From NCBI GenBank assembly GCA_021808665.1, contig JAKBBA010000012.1, forward strand, positions 1 to 64,000: a stretch of DNA of 64,000 nucleotides. Reading direction: 5' to 3'. How positions within the stretch are numbered: the first letter of the stretch is position 1; every line of letters begins with the position of its first letter. This DNA is from Actinomycetes bacterium (GTDB lineage Bacteria; Actinomycetota; Acidimicrobiia; Acidimicrobiales; Palsa-688). Below are positions 26,918-34,940 of the stretch, in pieces. Made by a program: the position numbers and the translations under genes. The notes beneath the pieces are model-generated. The model was given only the letters and a program-made list of their open reading frames with translations. It was not told the DNA's origin and did not search any database.

Positions 26918-27919
26918 TCAAAGGTCGAAACGGATCGCCAGATTCGGGTCCGCCGCCGCGTCCAGGGGTGTCGGGCCGTCGGTTCGTAGCCGGTACCAGG
27001 CGGTAGCCCCGACCATCGCGGCGTTGTCCGTGCACATCGTTCGGCTCGGCAAGAAGCAGGCGCGTCCATCGTCGGCGGCGGCGGCGGCGATAGACGAGCG
27101 CAGGGCCGAGTTGGCGGCTACGCCGCCACCGATGCAGATCGACTTTGCGTCGAGGTCGGCGGCGGCAGCCCTGGCCTTTTCGACCAGCACGTCGACTACC
27201 GCAGCCTGAAAGCTCGCCGCGACGTCGGCGACGTCGACGCCAGGGTTCTTGCGGACGTAGTTGACGACGCTAGTCTTCAGCCCGCTGAACGAGAAGTTGT
27301 AGCCTTGGCCTCGCAGACCCCGGGGGAAGGCTATCGCCGTCGGGTCACCCGAAGTCGCCAGCTTGTCGATCACCGGACCTCCGGGGTATCCAAGACCGAG
27401 GAAGCGCGCCACCTTGTCGAAAGCCTCTCCAGCGGCGTCGTCGATCGTCGCTCCTATCAGGCGGTAGTGGCCTTCGGAGGTCATGTGCACGATCATGGTG
27501 TGACCACCGGAGACCAGCAGCACCACGGCAGGCAGCGCCATTTCCGGGTCTTCGAGGAAGGCGGCGTGAAGGTGGCCCTCCATGTGGTTGACTCCGACGA
27601 AAGGCACATTCCACGCGAGCGAGTATGCCTTGGCGGCGCTCACCCCGACGAGGAGAGAGCCGATAAGACCGGGGCCTAGAGTCGCGGCCACTGCGTCGAG
27701 GCCGGCCGGGGTTGTGCCAGCGCGCTCCAAAGCCTCGGCGACGACCGGTGTGAGCAGTTCGATATGGGCCCGGCCGGCGACTTCAGGGACGACCCCACCG
27801 AACCTGGCGTGCAGGTCCACCTGGCTCGACACGACGGAGCTGGCGATGTTGCGGCCGTCGAGCACCACGGCCGCAGCGGTCTCGTCACAGGAGGTTTCTA
27901 TAGCGAGAATGGCCGTCAC
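26918..27919 (-). CDS. tsaD: tRNA N6-adenosine threonylcarbamoyltransferase
   Basis: A 333-residue ASKHA-fold enzyme that transfers threonylcarbamoyl to A37 of ANN-decoding tRNAs, working with TsaB and TsaE encoded upstream. ILAIETSCDETAAAVV begins the fold, HMEGHLHA contains the metal-binding histidines, and LLVSGGHTMI and CIGGGVAANS are nucleotide-binding segments. GTG 27919 overlaps the rimI stop by 4 bases and fits the family N-terminus; a longer open frame upstream overlaps rimI and is not likely used. Confidence 0.96.
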   Translation of the reverse strand: MTAILAIETSCDETAAAVVLDGRNIASSVVSSQVDLHARFGGVVPEVAGRAHIELLTPVVAEALERAGTTPAGLDAVAATLGPGLIGSLLVGVSAAKAYSLAWNVPFVGVNHMEGHLHAAFLEDPEMALPAVVLLVSGGHTMIVHMTSEGHYRLIGATIDDAAGEAFDKVARFLGLGYPGGPVIDKLATSGDPTAIAFPRGLRGQGYNFSFSGLKTSVVNYVRKNPGVDVADVAASFQAAVVDVLVEKARAAAADLDAKSICIGGGVAANSALRSSIAAAAADDGRACFLPSRTMCTDNAAMVGATAWYRLRTDGPTPLDAAADPNLAIRFDL

Positions 27920-28488
27920 AACGCCGCCACGCCGGTCTCGTCTACGGTCACGCCTCTTATCGCCGCTTTGATTTGCCCGATGCGGCGCAGGTAGGCGTCG
28001 GAGTCGATGTCGTGGGCCCACATGACCAGCGCGTCCTCCTGGTTCTCGGCGTAGTAGTTCTTGCGTACACCCTCGGTTTCGAAACCGAACTGGCGGTACA
28101 TGGCCTGAGCCGGAGCGTTGGATAGGCGCACTTCGAGAGTCATGTTCTTGGTGGAGTGCTTTAGCGCTGCGCCGTGAAGGTTTATCAGCAGCCTCGTTGC
28201 CACCTGATGGCGTTGCCATGAGGGGTCTACGGCGATGTTGGTGACGTGACTTTCCTCGTAGCCGATCATGAGCCCTGCGTATCCGGCGACCCTACCGGTT
28301 ATCCGGGCCACCACGTAGAAGCGGTCTCGAGGCTGGCCTAGCTCGCTCAGGAACAGACCGAGCGTCCAAGGGTTCGGGTACACCTTGTGCTCGATTTCAA
28401 GCACGCGGCGCAGGTGGCGCCGTCTCATGGGCGCCAGGTGTACCGACAGGGGGCCGTCGCCGCCTACACCAGGTTGGCGTACCGGCAT
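27916..28488 (-). CDS. rimI: Ribosomal protein S18 alanine N-acetyltransferase-like GNAT
   Basis: A 190-residue GNAT enzyme with the acetyl-CoA-binding pattern NIAVDPSWQRHQVATRLL and downstream LEVRLSNAPAQAMYRQFGFE. It lies between tsaB and tsaD, the usual rimI position in actinobacteria. ATG 28488 overlaps the tsaB stop as TGATG, which favours it over ATG 28503. The C-terminus is longer than in the classic 150-residue RimI. Confidence 0.88.
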   Translation of the reverse strand: MPVRQPGVGGDGPLSVHLAPMRRRHLRRVLEIEHKVYPNPWTLGLFLSELGQPRDRFYVVARITGRVAGYAGLMIGYEESHVTNIAVDPSWQRHQVATRLLINLHGAALKHSTKNMTLEVRLSNAPAQAMYRQFGFETEGVRKNYYAENQEDALVMWAHDIDSDAYLRRIGQIKAAIRGVTVDETGVAAL

Positions 28489-29171
28489 CAGCGGGTTTCC
28501 CATCCGATCCGCACGTCAGGAGGGCGAAGGTAGCGGGGGAACAGAACGCTCGGGCTGACGGTCTCAAGTCGTTCGGAAAGCAGCGCCAGGACGCCGGCGT
28601 TGGGATGGTCGAAAGCTTCGGGGGCGACTTCCACTAGCCCGGCGAGAGTGGAGATCTCCTGCGTATAGCGTCGGGCGCCGTCTCCCACCGCTAGGATCGG
28701 CCTGTTGGACGCCCTGAGCGCCTCGACGAGCGCATGCGGGGAGGCCACCGCCGGAGGTCCCGCCGAGCGCACCCCGCCCGGCACTGGTTGGTAGATCTCC
28801 CAGAAGACCTCGCCTCTCCTCGCGTCGACGATCGCTGCCACCGGGCGAGGATCGTACCGGCAGGCGAAGGCGAGAAGCTCCAGGGAGCTCACCCCGGCCA
28901 CGGGTATGTCAAGGGCCTGGCCCAGAGCTTTCGCTGTTGCAACGCCAACTCTAAGGCCGGTGAACAGACCTGGACCCACGTCAACAGCCACCTTGTCGAG
29001 CGTGGCAATCCCAACTCCGGAAATGTCGCAGGCCGCTTTGATGGCGGGGGCGAGGGTCTCCCCGTGGCGGCGCCCGGCGTTCGCAGTGAAACTAGCGAGC
29101 AGCCCGTCCGAGTTGCTCAACGCCACGCTTACCTGGGACGTGGAAGTGGATATAGACAGCGTTGCGGTCAT
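28488..29171 (-). CDS. tsaB: tRNA threonylcarbamoyladenosine biosynthesis protein TsaB
   Basis: A 227-residue TsaD paralogue that scaffolds the TsaBDE complex. The N-terminal LSISTSTSQVSVAL strand, RRHGETLAPAI, and DVGPGLFTGLRVGVATAK are family hallmarks. It is coupled by ATGA overlap to tsaE upstream and by TGATG to rimI downstream. Confidence 0.95.
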   Translation of the reverse strand: MTATLSISTSTSQVSVALSNSDGLLASFTANAGRRHGETLAPAIKAACDISGVGIATLDKVAVDVGPGLFTGLRVGVATAKALGQALDIPVAGVSSLELLAFACRYDPRPVAAIVDARRGEVFWEIYQPVPGGVRSAGPPAVASPHALVEALRASNRPILAVGDGARRYTQEISTLAGLVEVAPEAFDHPNAGVLALLSERLETVSPSVLFPRYLRPPDVRIGWETR

Positions 29172-29656
29172 GTGGAACTCAGGACTTTAGCCTCCAGGTC
29201 GCCCATTCTGAGCTCCCAGGTGGGTCCGTCGGCCGTGAAGCTGACGGTCCTGGCGGTCTCGTCGCCAGCGGCGGCCAGCGAGACCGTCAGGTGGTCCCCG
29301 CCTATAGCAGCGGCCGCCCGGTCTCCCCACTCGACGACCACGACGGCTCCGTCGTCGAGGATCTCGCCGAGTCCCAGGTCGACCACCTCCGAGAGACGCT
29401 CGAGGCGGTATACGTCCACGTGGACCAGGTCGAACCCCGAGGTAGTCGGGTATATGTTCATCAAGGTAAAAGTCGGGCTGGTCACAGCGGCGTCCACTCC
29501 CACGGCAGCTGCGAGACCTTGCGTAAAGGTGGTCTTGCCGGCACCCAGGTCGCCTTCAAGCAGAAGGACATCCCCCGGTTGGAGCAGCCCGGCGACGCAC
29601 CTCCCCAGGCTTCGGGTGGCTTCCACGTCTTGGCACGTGGTCTGCAGCGTGCTCAC
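29168..29656 (-). CDS. tsaE: tRNA threonylcarbamoyladenosine biosynthesis ATPase TsaE
   Basis: A 162-residue ATPase with P-loop EGDLGAGKTTFTQGLA, SPTFTLMNIY and HVDVYRL, followed by VVVEWGDR, all typical of TsaE, which powers turnover of the TsaB-TsaD complex. GTG 29656 overlaps the glycosylase stop (GTGA). Confidence 0.94.
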   Translation of the reverse strand: MSTLQTTCQDVEATRSLGRCVAGLLQPGDVLLLEGDLGAGKTTFTQGLAAAVGVDAAVTSPTFTLMNIYPTTSGFDLVHVDVYRLERLSEVVDLGLGEILDDGAVVVVEWGDRAAAAIGGDHLTVSLAAAGDETARTVSFTADGPTWELRMGDLEAKVLSST

Positions 29657-30273
29657 AGTGGCGATACCCCCGAGGCTGGCACCCCTTCGAGGCTGCGTCG
29701 AGCTCTGACAAAGTCTGCTCGCATAGCGGCGAGCACCTCCCCGCCACCGCGCAGCGCCGCAGCAGGGTGGAATGTCGGGACGACGACGGTGCTTCCCAGC
29801 CCCGAAGGATCCCCAGACGTGTCCTCGCCGGACGGCCACGGGTAGACTCGCCCCCGCAGCCGGGTGATGCCAAGCTCGGAGCGCAGAAGCGTCTTGGAGG
29901 CGAAGTTGCCGAGGGTGATAACGACCTTCGGGGATATCAAGGCCACCTGCGCGTCGAGGTACGGCCGGCACGCCTCGATCTCGTCGGGTTTCGGGTCGCG
30001 ATTCTCCGGAGGCCGGCACTTGACGACGTTGGCGATGTAAACGGCGTCGCGTTCTAACCCTGCCTCCTCTGCGAGAAGCCTGTCCAAGAGCCGTCCGGAC
30101 CGGCCGACGAAGGGACGGCCCTGAAGGTCCTCGTCGCGTCCAGGCCCCTCGCCTATCACCATGAGCGTCGCGGAAGGTGACCCCTCCCCGAAAACTACCG
30201 TGGTCCGACCGGAAGCGAGGCGACAGTCCTGGCAAGATGATGCTCGGGCCCGCAACTCGGACAGTTCTGTCAC
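29653..30273 (-). CDS. Uracil-DNA glycosylase, family 4 (Fe-S type)
   Basis: A 206-residue glycosylase that removes uracil from DNA. CxxC (CQDC) near residue 15 and further cysteines in VVKCRPPENRDP and EIEAC supply a 4Fe-4S cluster. GEGPGRDEDLQGRPFVGRSG is the catalytic region and PTFHPAA the second active-site motif. GTG 30273 is chosen from the family N-terminus; the longer upstream frame has no homology-like content. It is cotranscribed with tsaE. Confidence 0.9.
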   Translation of the reverse strand: MTELSELRARASSCQDCRLASGRTTVVFGEGSPSATLMVIGEGPGRDEDLQGRPFVGRSGRLLDRLLAEEAGLERDAVYIANVVKCRPPENRDPKPDEIEACRPYLDAQVALISPKVVITLGNFASKTLLRSELGITRLRGRVYPWPSGEDTSGDPSGLGSTVVVPTFHPAAALRGGGEVLAAMRADFVRARRSLEGVPASGVSPL

Positions 30274-30423
30274 GAGGTTCGATCGTAGGTGCTTGGCAGT
30301 CGGGTTACGAAACCGGACTACCCCCGTGCCGGGCGGCAGGTGCTTCGACGCCCTCTGGGGTAGCCTTATCGCTGATCGAGCATCGACCGCCCCCAGGCGG
30401 CCCGGGAAAGGGTAGATCCGACT

Positions 30424-30954
30424 ATGAGCAACCTGCCTCCTCCGCCCCCACCGCCGGGTGGTTTCCCGGGCGGCGGCTACCCGAGCGGGAACTATCCAGG
30501 AGGCGGTTATCCCGGTGGGGACTTCTCCCCCGGCGGCTTCGACGTTTCGGGTTTCGGTTCGGAGATACTGGCTAGTTGGTGGCACCGCGCAGGAGCCTCG
30601 ATAGTCGACGGCCTCCTTGTAGGCGTGCCAGTCCTGCTGTTAGTCGCCGCCGCCGGCATGAGCGGGGTTAGCGCTAACTTGCCCGAAAGCATAATCTCCG
30701 CCGTGTACGACTTCGCTTTGATCGCATGGTGGGCTGGCCAGACCGTCGGTAACCGTGCCGTGCGGACCCGAGTCGTCGACGCGCAAACGGGCGGTCCTGT
30801 CGACCCTCGCCGCTCGGCTATTCGTGCGGGCGTCATGTGGGTCCTAACCATCACCTTCGTGGGCGGGATCTTGGACATCCTCTGGCCTCTGTGGGATCGC
30901 CGCAAGCAGACCCTCCACGACAAGGCCGCCGGAACGCTGGTAGTACGCCGCTGA
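30424..30954 (+). CDS. RDD-family membrane protein with Pro/Gly-rich N-terminus
   Basis: A 176-residue protein. Residues 1-42 are a Pro run followed by Gly/Tyr/Pro repeats (GGGYP-like), probably disordered and cytosolic. The RDD domain follows, with ASWWHRAGASIVDGLL, a Trp-rich second segment and a final DRRKQTLHDKAAGTLVV, the family's C-terminal box. About three hydrophobic segments are present. Function of most RDD proteins is unclear; some have been linked to ion exchange. It is flanked by genes on the opposite strand, with a 150-bp divergent gap at 30274-30423 that shows no other feature. Confidence 0.85.
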   Translation: MSNLPPPPPPPGGFPGGGYPSGNYPGGGYPGGDFSPGGFDVSGFGSEILASWWHRAGASIVDGLLVGVPVLLLVAAAGMSGVSANLPESIISAVYDFALIAWWAGQTVGNRAVRTRVVDAQTGGPVDPRRSAIRAGVMWVLTITFVGGILDILWPLWDRRKQTLHDKAAGTLVVRR

Positions 30955-30971
30955 CGAGGCCGTGATCACGG

Positions 30972-31916
30972 CTACCGTCTAGTAGTGGAGTCTCCGTCCT
31001 CTGCGACAGCGTCCGCTATGGCTCGCTCGACCACCCAGGCCGCCAAGCCTTGGACTACCGAGAGCGGCGCTTCGACGGTTCCTGTCGCCGCGACCACCAG
31101 CGCGTCACCGTCCGCCGCGGTATGCACCGGTTCTAGCGCTCGCGCGAAGCCGTCGTGTCCGGCTTCGGCGACCTTTCGGCAGCCGAGTTTCTCGAGGTTC
31201 GCGTTGGTCACCACCACGCCGATGGTCGTCGCCTCGACCCCTGCCCGCGCTCCTAGGGGATCCCAGACCCGCGGGCGTTGCGCTTCTGGATCGGCGCGTC
31301 CGTCTTGGCCAAGGGTCGCACCAGCGGAATCGGCGTTGCCCGGATGCTTCCTGTCGGCCGGGTCGCCGAGAGCGTTGACGACCATCAACGCGGCCACCAC
31401 CAAGTCGCCTCTTCGCACGAGGGCCGACCCGATGCCCGAAGGCCGCGCCGCGTCGGGACCGCACCATTTTCCTACGGTCGCTCCTGTGCCGGCGCCTACC
31501 CTGCCTCTGGTCGGCGCGGCCGGCCCGGTCTTGGCGTCCGCCGCCGCGGCGTAGCCCTCCTTGCGGCCCGGCCTGACCTTAGGGTCGCCGACAGAAAGGT
31601 CGTAGATGACCATGCCTACGACTATGGGAACCGGTCCGGCAGGTGTCGGCCAGCCCCGGCCGTTTCCTTCGCACCACTCGACCACCCCATCGCAAGCCGC
31701 TAGGCCGAAAGCCGACCCACCGGTCAGCACGACCGCGTCGACCCTGTCAACGGAGGCTCCGGGGTCGAGAAGCGCCCATTCGCGAGTTCCCGGGGCGCCA
31801 CCGCGAACCTCCCCCGAGGCGACGGTCCCTGGCGGGAGCAGTACCACGGTGCACCCGGTCAGGGCGCGCTGATCGCTCCAGTGACCCACAGACACCCCAG
31901 CGATCGCTGTTATCAC
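30972..31916 (-). CDS. S58 (DmpA/P1-type) aminopeptidase or amidohydrolase
   Basis: A 314-residue member of the self-processing S58 family: N-terminal ITAIAGVSVGHWSDQRALTG, VVLTGGSAFGLAACDGV, VGAGTGATVGKW and VAALMVVNALGD, with a C-terminal TIGVVVTNANL segment. Related enzymes are L-aminopeptidases/D-amidases or beta-aminopeptidases that cleave themselves to create an N-terminal nucleophile; the exact cleavage site is not assigned here. ATG overlaps the alr stop, linking it to cell-wall precursor genes. Confidence 0.88.
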   Translation of the reverse strand: MITAIAGVSVGHWSDQRALTGCTVVLLPPGTVASGEVRGGAPGTREWALLDPGASVDRVDAVVLTGGSAFGLAACDGVVEWCEGNGRGWPTPAGPVPIVVGMVIYDLSVGDPKVRPGRKEGYAAAADAKTGPAAPTRGRVGAGTGATVGKWCGPDAARPSGIGSALVRRGDLVVAALMVVNALGDPADRKHPGNADSAGATLGQDGRADPEAQRPRVWDPLGARAGVEATTIGVVVTNANLEKLGCRKVAEAGHDGFARALEPVHTAADGDALVVAATGTVEAPLSVVQGLAAWVVERAIADAVAEDGDSTTRR

Positions 31917-33145
31917 CTCGGTGTCACCTTGGCGCTTTGGACGCCGGCGTAGCGTCTTGGCACTCTGGCGCTGATAGCGCAGACCACCTCGTAGCAGATC
32001 GTCCCGGAAAGCCTTGCGACCTCCTCTGCGCGGATGGTCTGGTCGCCCTGGCGACCAATCAGGACCACCTCGTCGCCTACGCTCACCCGACCGTCGCGGC
32101 CGCAGTCGACCAGAAGCTGGTCCATCGTCACCGTACCTGCTATCGGGTAACGTTTGGCACCGATTAGCACGTGCGCTCCTTGGCCTGAGACGGCGCGCGG
32201 CACTCCGTCTGCGTAGCCGATCGGTACGGTGGCTATGGTCGAGTCCTCTCTGACACGGTAGCGCAGGCCGTAGGAGATCCCCTCTCCGGCCGAAACGGTC
32301 TTCACGTAGGAAACCTTCGCTTTGAGCGATAGCGCCGGCTCGAGCCCGGGAAGGTCGGTCTCACTTGAAGTCGGGCTGAGTCCGTAGAGGGCGATCCCGC
32401 AGCGGACCATCGAGTAGCGCGCCCGTCGATGCCATAACGTTCCAGCGGAGTTGGCGGCGTGAAGCACCGTGGGGGCCACTCCTCCTGCGCGCAGCTCCTC
32501 GACGGCAGACTCGAAACGGTCTATCTGACGGTCGGTGAAAGTGTCACTAGTCTGATCAGCAACCGCAAAGTGCGTGCAAAAACCTTCCAGCCGTAGCGCC
32601 GGGTCTTTTGCTACCAGATGACCAAGTGTCACTGCCTCTTGCGCTGTGGCGCCGACACGGCGCATACCGGTGTCCACCTTTATATGAACCCCCAACGTGA
32701 AATCGCCCCCTACGCGTCCAGCCGCCTCGCTCGCTTCCCGCACACCAGACCGGGAGTAGAGAGTCGGAGCGAGGCCATGCTCTACGACGGCTTGCATAGC
32801 CTCGGGCGCGGGTTCGGACAAGACCAGGATCGGTGCGCCAATCCCCGCCTCTCGCAGTTGGATCCCTTCCTCGACCAACGCGACCGCCAGCCAGCGTGCA
32901 CCGCCGTCGAGTGCGGCGCGAGCAGCCTCCACGGCCCCGTGACCGTAGCCGTCAGCTTTCACCACAGCGCACAGCCACGCCGGCGCGGCGATAGCGCTCA
33001 GGACCGACGCGTTGTGACGTATCGCGTCGAGGTCTACCTCCGCCCAGACCGGCCGGAGCTCCCACCGCTCACGTCGATTGATCCCGCCCGGACCTGCAAC
33101 GGCTGGGCCCGCAACGCCCGGGCATTCTACAGCCCGGCCTGTCAC
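31913..33145 (-). CDS. alr: Alanine racemase
   Basis: A 410-residue PLP enzyme making D-alanine for peptidoglycan. VVKADGYGHG carries the PLP lysine (Lys63), YSMVRCGIALYG and VSYGLRYR lie in the later active site, and a C-terminal beta domain holds GTVTMDQLLVDC. The GTG at 33145 overlaps the nnrD stop; this gives a 30-residue lead before WAEVDLDAI, slightly longer than usual, so a later start is possible. Confidence 0.95.
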   Translation of the reverse strand: MTGRAVECPGVAGPAVAGPGGINRRERWELRPVWAEVDLDAIRHNASVLSAIAAPAWLCAVVKADGYGHGAVEAARAALDGGARWLAVALVEEGIQLREAGIGAPILVLSEPAPEAMQAVVEHGLAPTLYSRSGVREASEAAGRVGGDFTLGVHIKVDTGMRRVGATAQEAVTLGHLVAKDPALRLEGFCTHFAVADQTSDTFTDRQIDRFESAVEELRAGGVAPTVLHAANSAGTLWHRRARYSMVRCGIALYGLSPTSSETDLPGLEPALSLKAKVSYVKTVSAGEGISYGLRYRVREDSTIATVPIGYADGVPRAVSGQGAHVLIGAKRYPIAGTVTMDQLLVDCGRDGRVSVGDEVVLIGRQGDQTIRAEEVARLSGTICYEVVCAISARVPRRYAGVQSAKVTPR

Positions 33146-34563
33146 GGCATGCCCGGACGCCCGGACGCCTGAGAAAGCTCAGCGGCGACCAGGCCAGGCA
33201 GATCGGACGCCACGAGACCTTCCGACAGCCCACGCCTAGCGGCGGAACCGTGGACGAAAGCAGCGACGCTGGCAGCAAACCAGGCTTCCATTCCCCGCGC
33301 CAGGAATGCTGCCACTATGCCGGATAGCACGTCGCCGCTTCCGGCGGTAGCGAGGCTGGGACGGCCTTCCGCGCACAAGGCGACCCGGCCGTCCGGCGCT
33401 CCCACAACAGTCGTAGGCCCTTTCAACAGGACCACCGAGCCGCTCTTGATCGCCGCCTCACGCACGTCGGCGATTCGGTCCGCTTGGGGGGCGTGGCCGC
33501 TCAAACGGCGGTACTCCATGTCGTGAGGGGTCAGGACCAAGGGCGCTCCACGCGAGCGTGATATGTCGCCGACTACCTGCAGGGACCCTAGGGCGTTCAA
33601 GGCGTCGGCGTCGACGACCGCTGGGACGTCTGTCCGCCTGAGCAGGTCAGCGACCGGGCTCGCTGACCCTACCCCGCCGCCCCCGCCCCCGCCTGCCCCG
33701 CCCGAGGCGGCATCGCCGAGGCCCGGACCGACCACCATCGCTTTGACCCTCTTGGCGGCGGCGGCGGCCGTGGCGACCCAGCCGACGCCGTCGAGAGTGA
33801 TTCGCACCTGTTCGACCACACCCGCCCCGGCAGCGAGATCAGCACCGGGCACCCCTAGGAGGGCGTACCCTGCTCCGGCGCGCATCGCCGAGTGGGAGCA
33901 CAGGATAGGAGCTCCCATCATCGCCGGCGACCCGCCGATGACCATGACGGCGCTGTTCCACTTGTGAGACGAACGCGACCTCACCGGGATGCACCCCATG
34001 TCGGAGCTCTCGACCAGCCAACTGCGGGCGAAATCGGCAGAGAGACCCTCCAGACCAATTCCCGCCAAGCTGACCTCGCCACAGCGCTCCGGCCCGTCCC
34101 CCAGAAGCAGGCCTGGCTTGTACGCTGCGAAGGTGACAGTCCTTGCCGCAAGCATCGACTCACCCAAACCGGTAAAGCCCGACAGGCCTGACGGGATGTC
34201 GACTGCCAGCACCGGAACGGTCCCCTGCCAGGGCGGCTGGTAAGGGCGGCTAAGCCCAGTGCCGTAGGCTGCGTCGACTATCAAGTCACTTCCCGCGAGC
34301 AGAGATGCGTCGGCCCGGTCGCCAGGGTCTGTCACAGCCACACGCACCCCCCAAGAGCGCAAGACTCCGGCAGCGACACGGCCGTCCGCCCCGTTGTTAC
34401 CCCGGCCGGCTACGACCACCACCCGACGCCCGTAGCAGCCTCGGAGCATCCGCCGGGCTGACACCGCCACCGAGAAACCCGCCCTTCCCACGAGGACATC
34501 TGCGGGCTCAGGTGCTTCGCTATCAACTTGGGCCATCTCCGGGGGACTCAGGACCGGCTTCAC
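33142..34563 (-). CDS. nnrD: Bifunctional NAD(P)H-hydrate epimerase/dehydratase
   Basis: A 473-residue repair enzyme for hydrated NAD(P)H. The N-terminal YjeF_N epimerase half contains VVVAGRGNNGADGRVAA; the C-terminal ribokinase-like dehydratase half contains VVLKGPTTVVGAPDG and TAGSGDVLSGIVAAFLARG. A Gly-rich loop of about 10 glycines interrupts the dehydratase half near nt 33,690-33,720, probably a surface insertion. GTG 34563 overlaps the acpS stop (GTGA). Confidence 0.93.
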   Translation of the reverse strand: MKPVLSPPEMAQVDSEAPEPADVLVGRAGFSVAVSARRMLRGCYGRRVVVVAGRGNNGADGRVAAGVLRSWGVRVAVTDPGDRADASLLAGSDLIVDAAYGTGLSRPYQPPWQGTVPVLAVDIPSGLSGFTGLGESMLAARTVTFAAYKPGLLLGDGPERCGEVSLAGIGLEGLSADFARSWLVESSDMGCIPVRSRSSHKWNSAVMVIGGSPAMMGAPILCSHSAMRAGAGYALLGVPGADLAAGAGVVEQVRITLDGVGWVATAAAAAKRVKAMVVGPGLGDAASGGAGGGGGGGVGSASPVADLLRRTDVPAVVDADALNALGSLQVVGDISRSRGAPLVLTPHDMEYRRLSGHAPQADRIADVREAAIKSGSVVLLKGPTTVVGAPDGRVALCAEGRPSLATAGSGDVLSGIVAAFLARGMEAWFAASVAAFVHGSAARRGLSEGLVASDLPGLVAAELSQASGRPGMP

Positions 34564-34940
34564 GAGCAGGCCACCACGGTAGCTGCGGCGACGCTGTCGG
34601 TGTGGGACAGCGAAACGAGCCATCCCGCCACACCTCTCGTGACAGCGAGACGTTCGGCTCGCCCCCGAACGAGCAGTACCGGGGCGCCGCTGGGCGTCCG
34701 CTCGATGGCCACGTCAGTCCAGTCGAAAGCACCCAGACCGACCTGGAGGGCTTTCATCGTCGCTTCTTTCGCAGCGAAGCGTGCTGCCAGCGAGGGGACG
34801 GGATCGGCGAGCGTGTCGGTGTAGGCGAGCTCCTCCGCAGCGAACAGGCGCTCCAAGGCGTTCTTTCGGCGCCGAAGAAGCTCACCGAAGCGCTCGACTT
34901 CGACCAGGTCGACGCCGAGGCCTATGAGCGCGCCCTTCAC
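34560..34940 (-). CDS. acpS: Holo-[acyl-carrier-protein] synthase
   Basis: A 126-residue phosphopantetheinyl transferase. It shows the metal-binding GLGVDLVEVERF, FAAKEATMKAL with the conserved Lys-Glu, and VSLSHTDSVAAATVV. GTG 34940 overlaps the glmS stop by 4 bases and gives the normal family length; a longer open frame inside glmS is not credible. Confidence 0.94.
   Translation of the reverse strand: MKGALIGLGVDLVEVERFGELLRRRKNALERLFAAEELAYTDTLADPVPSLAARFAAKEATMKALQVGLGAFDWTDVAIERTPSGAPVLLVRGRAERLAVTRGVAGWLVSLSHTDSVAAATVVACS

Noticed and set aside
27920..28219. Upstream extension of tsaD by 100 codons
   Set aside because: Lies inside rimI and lacks TsaD features; GTG 27919 fits the family start.
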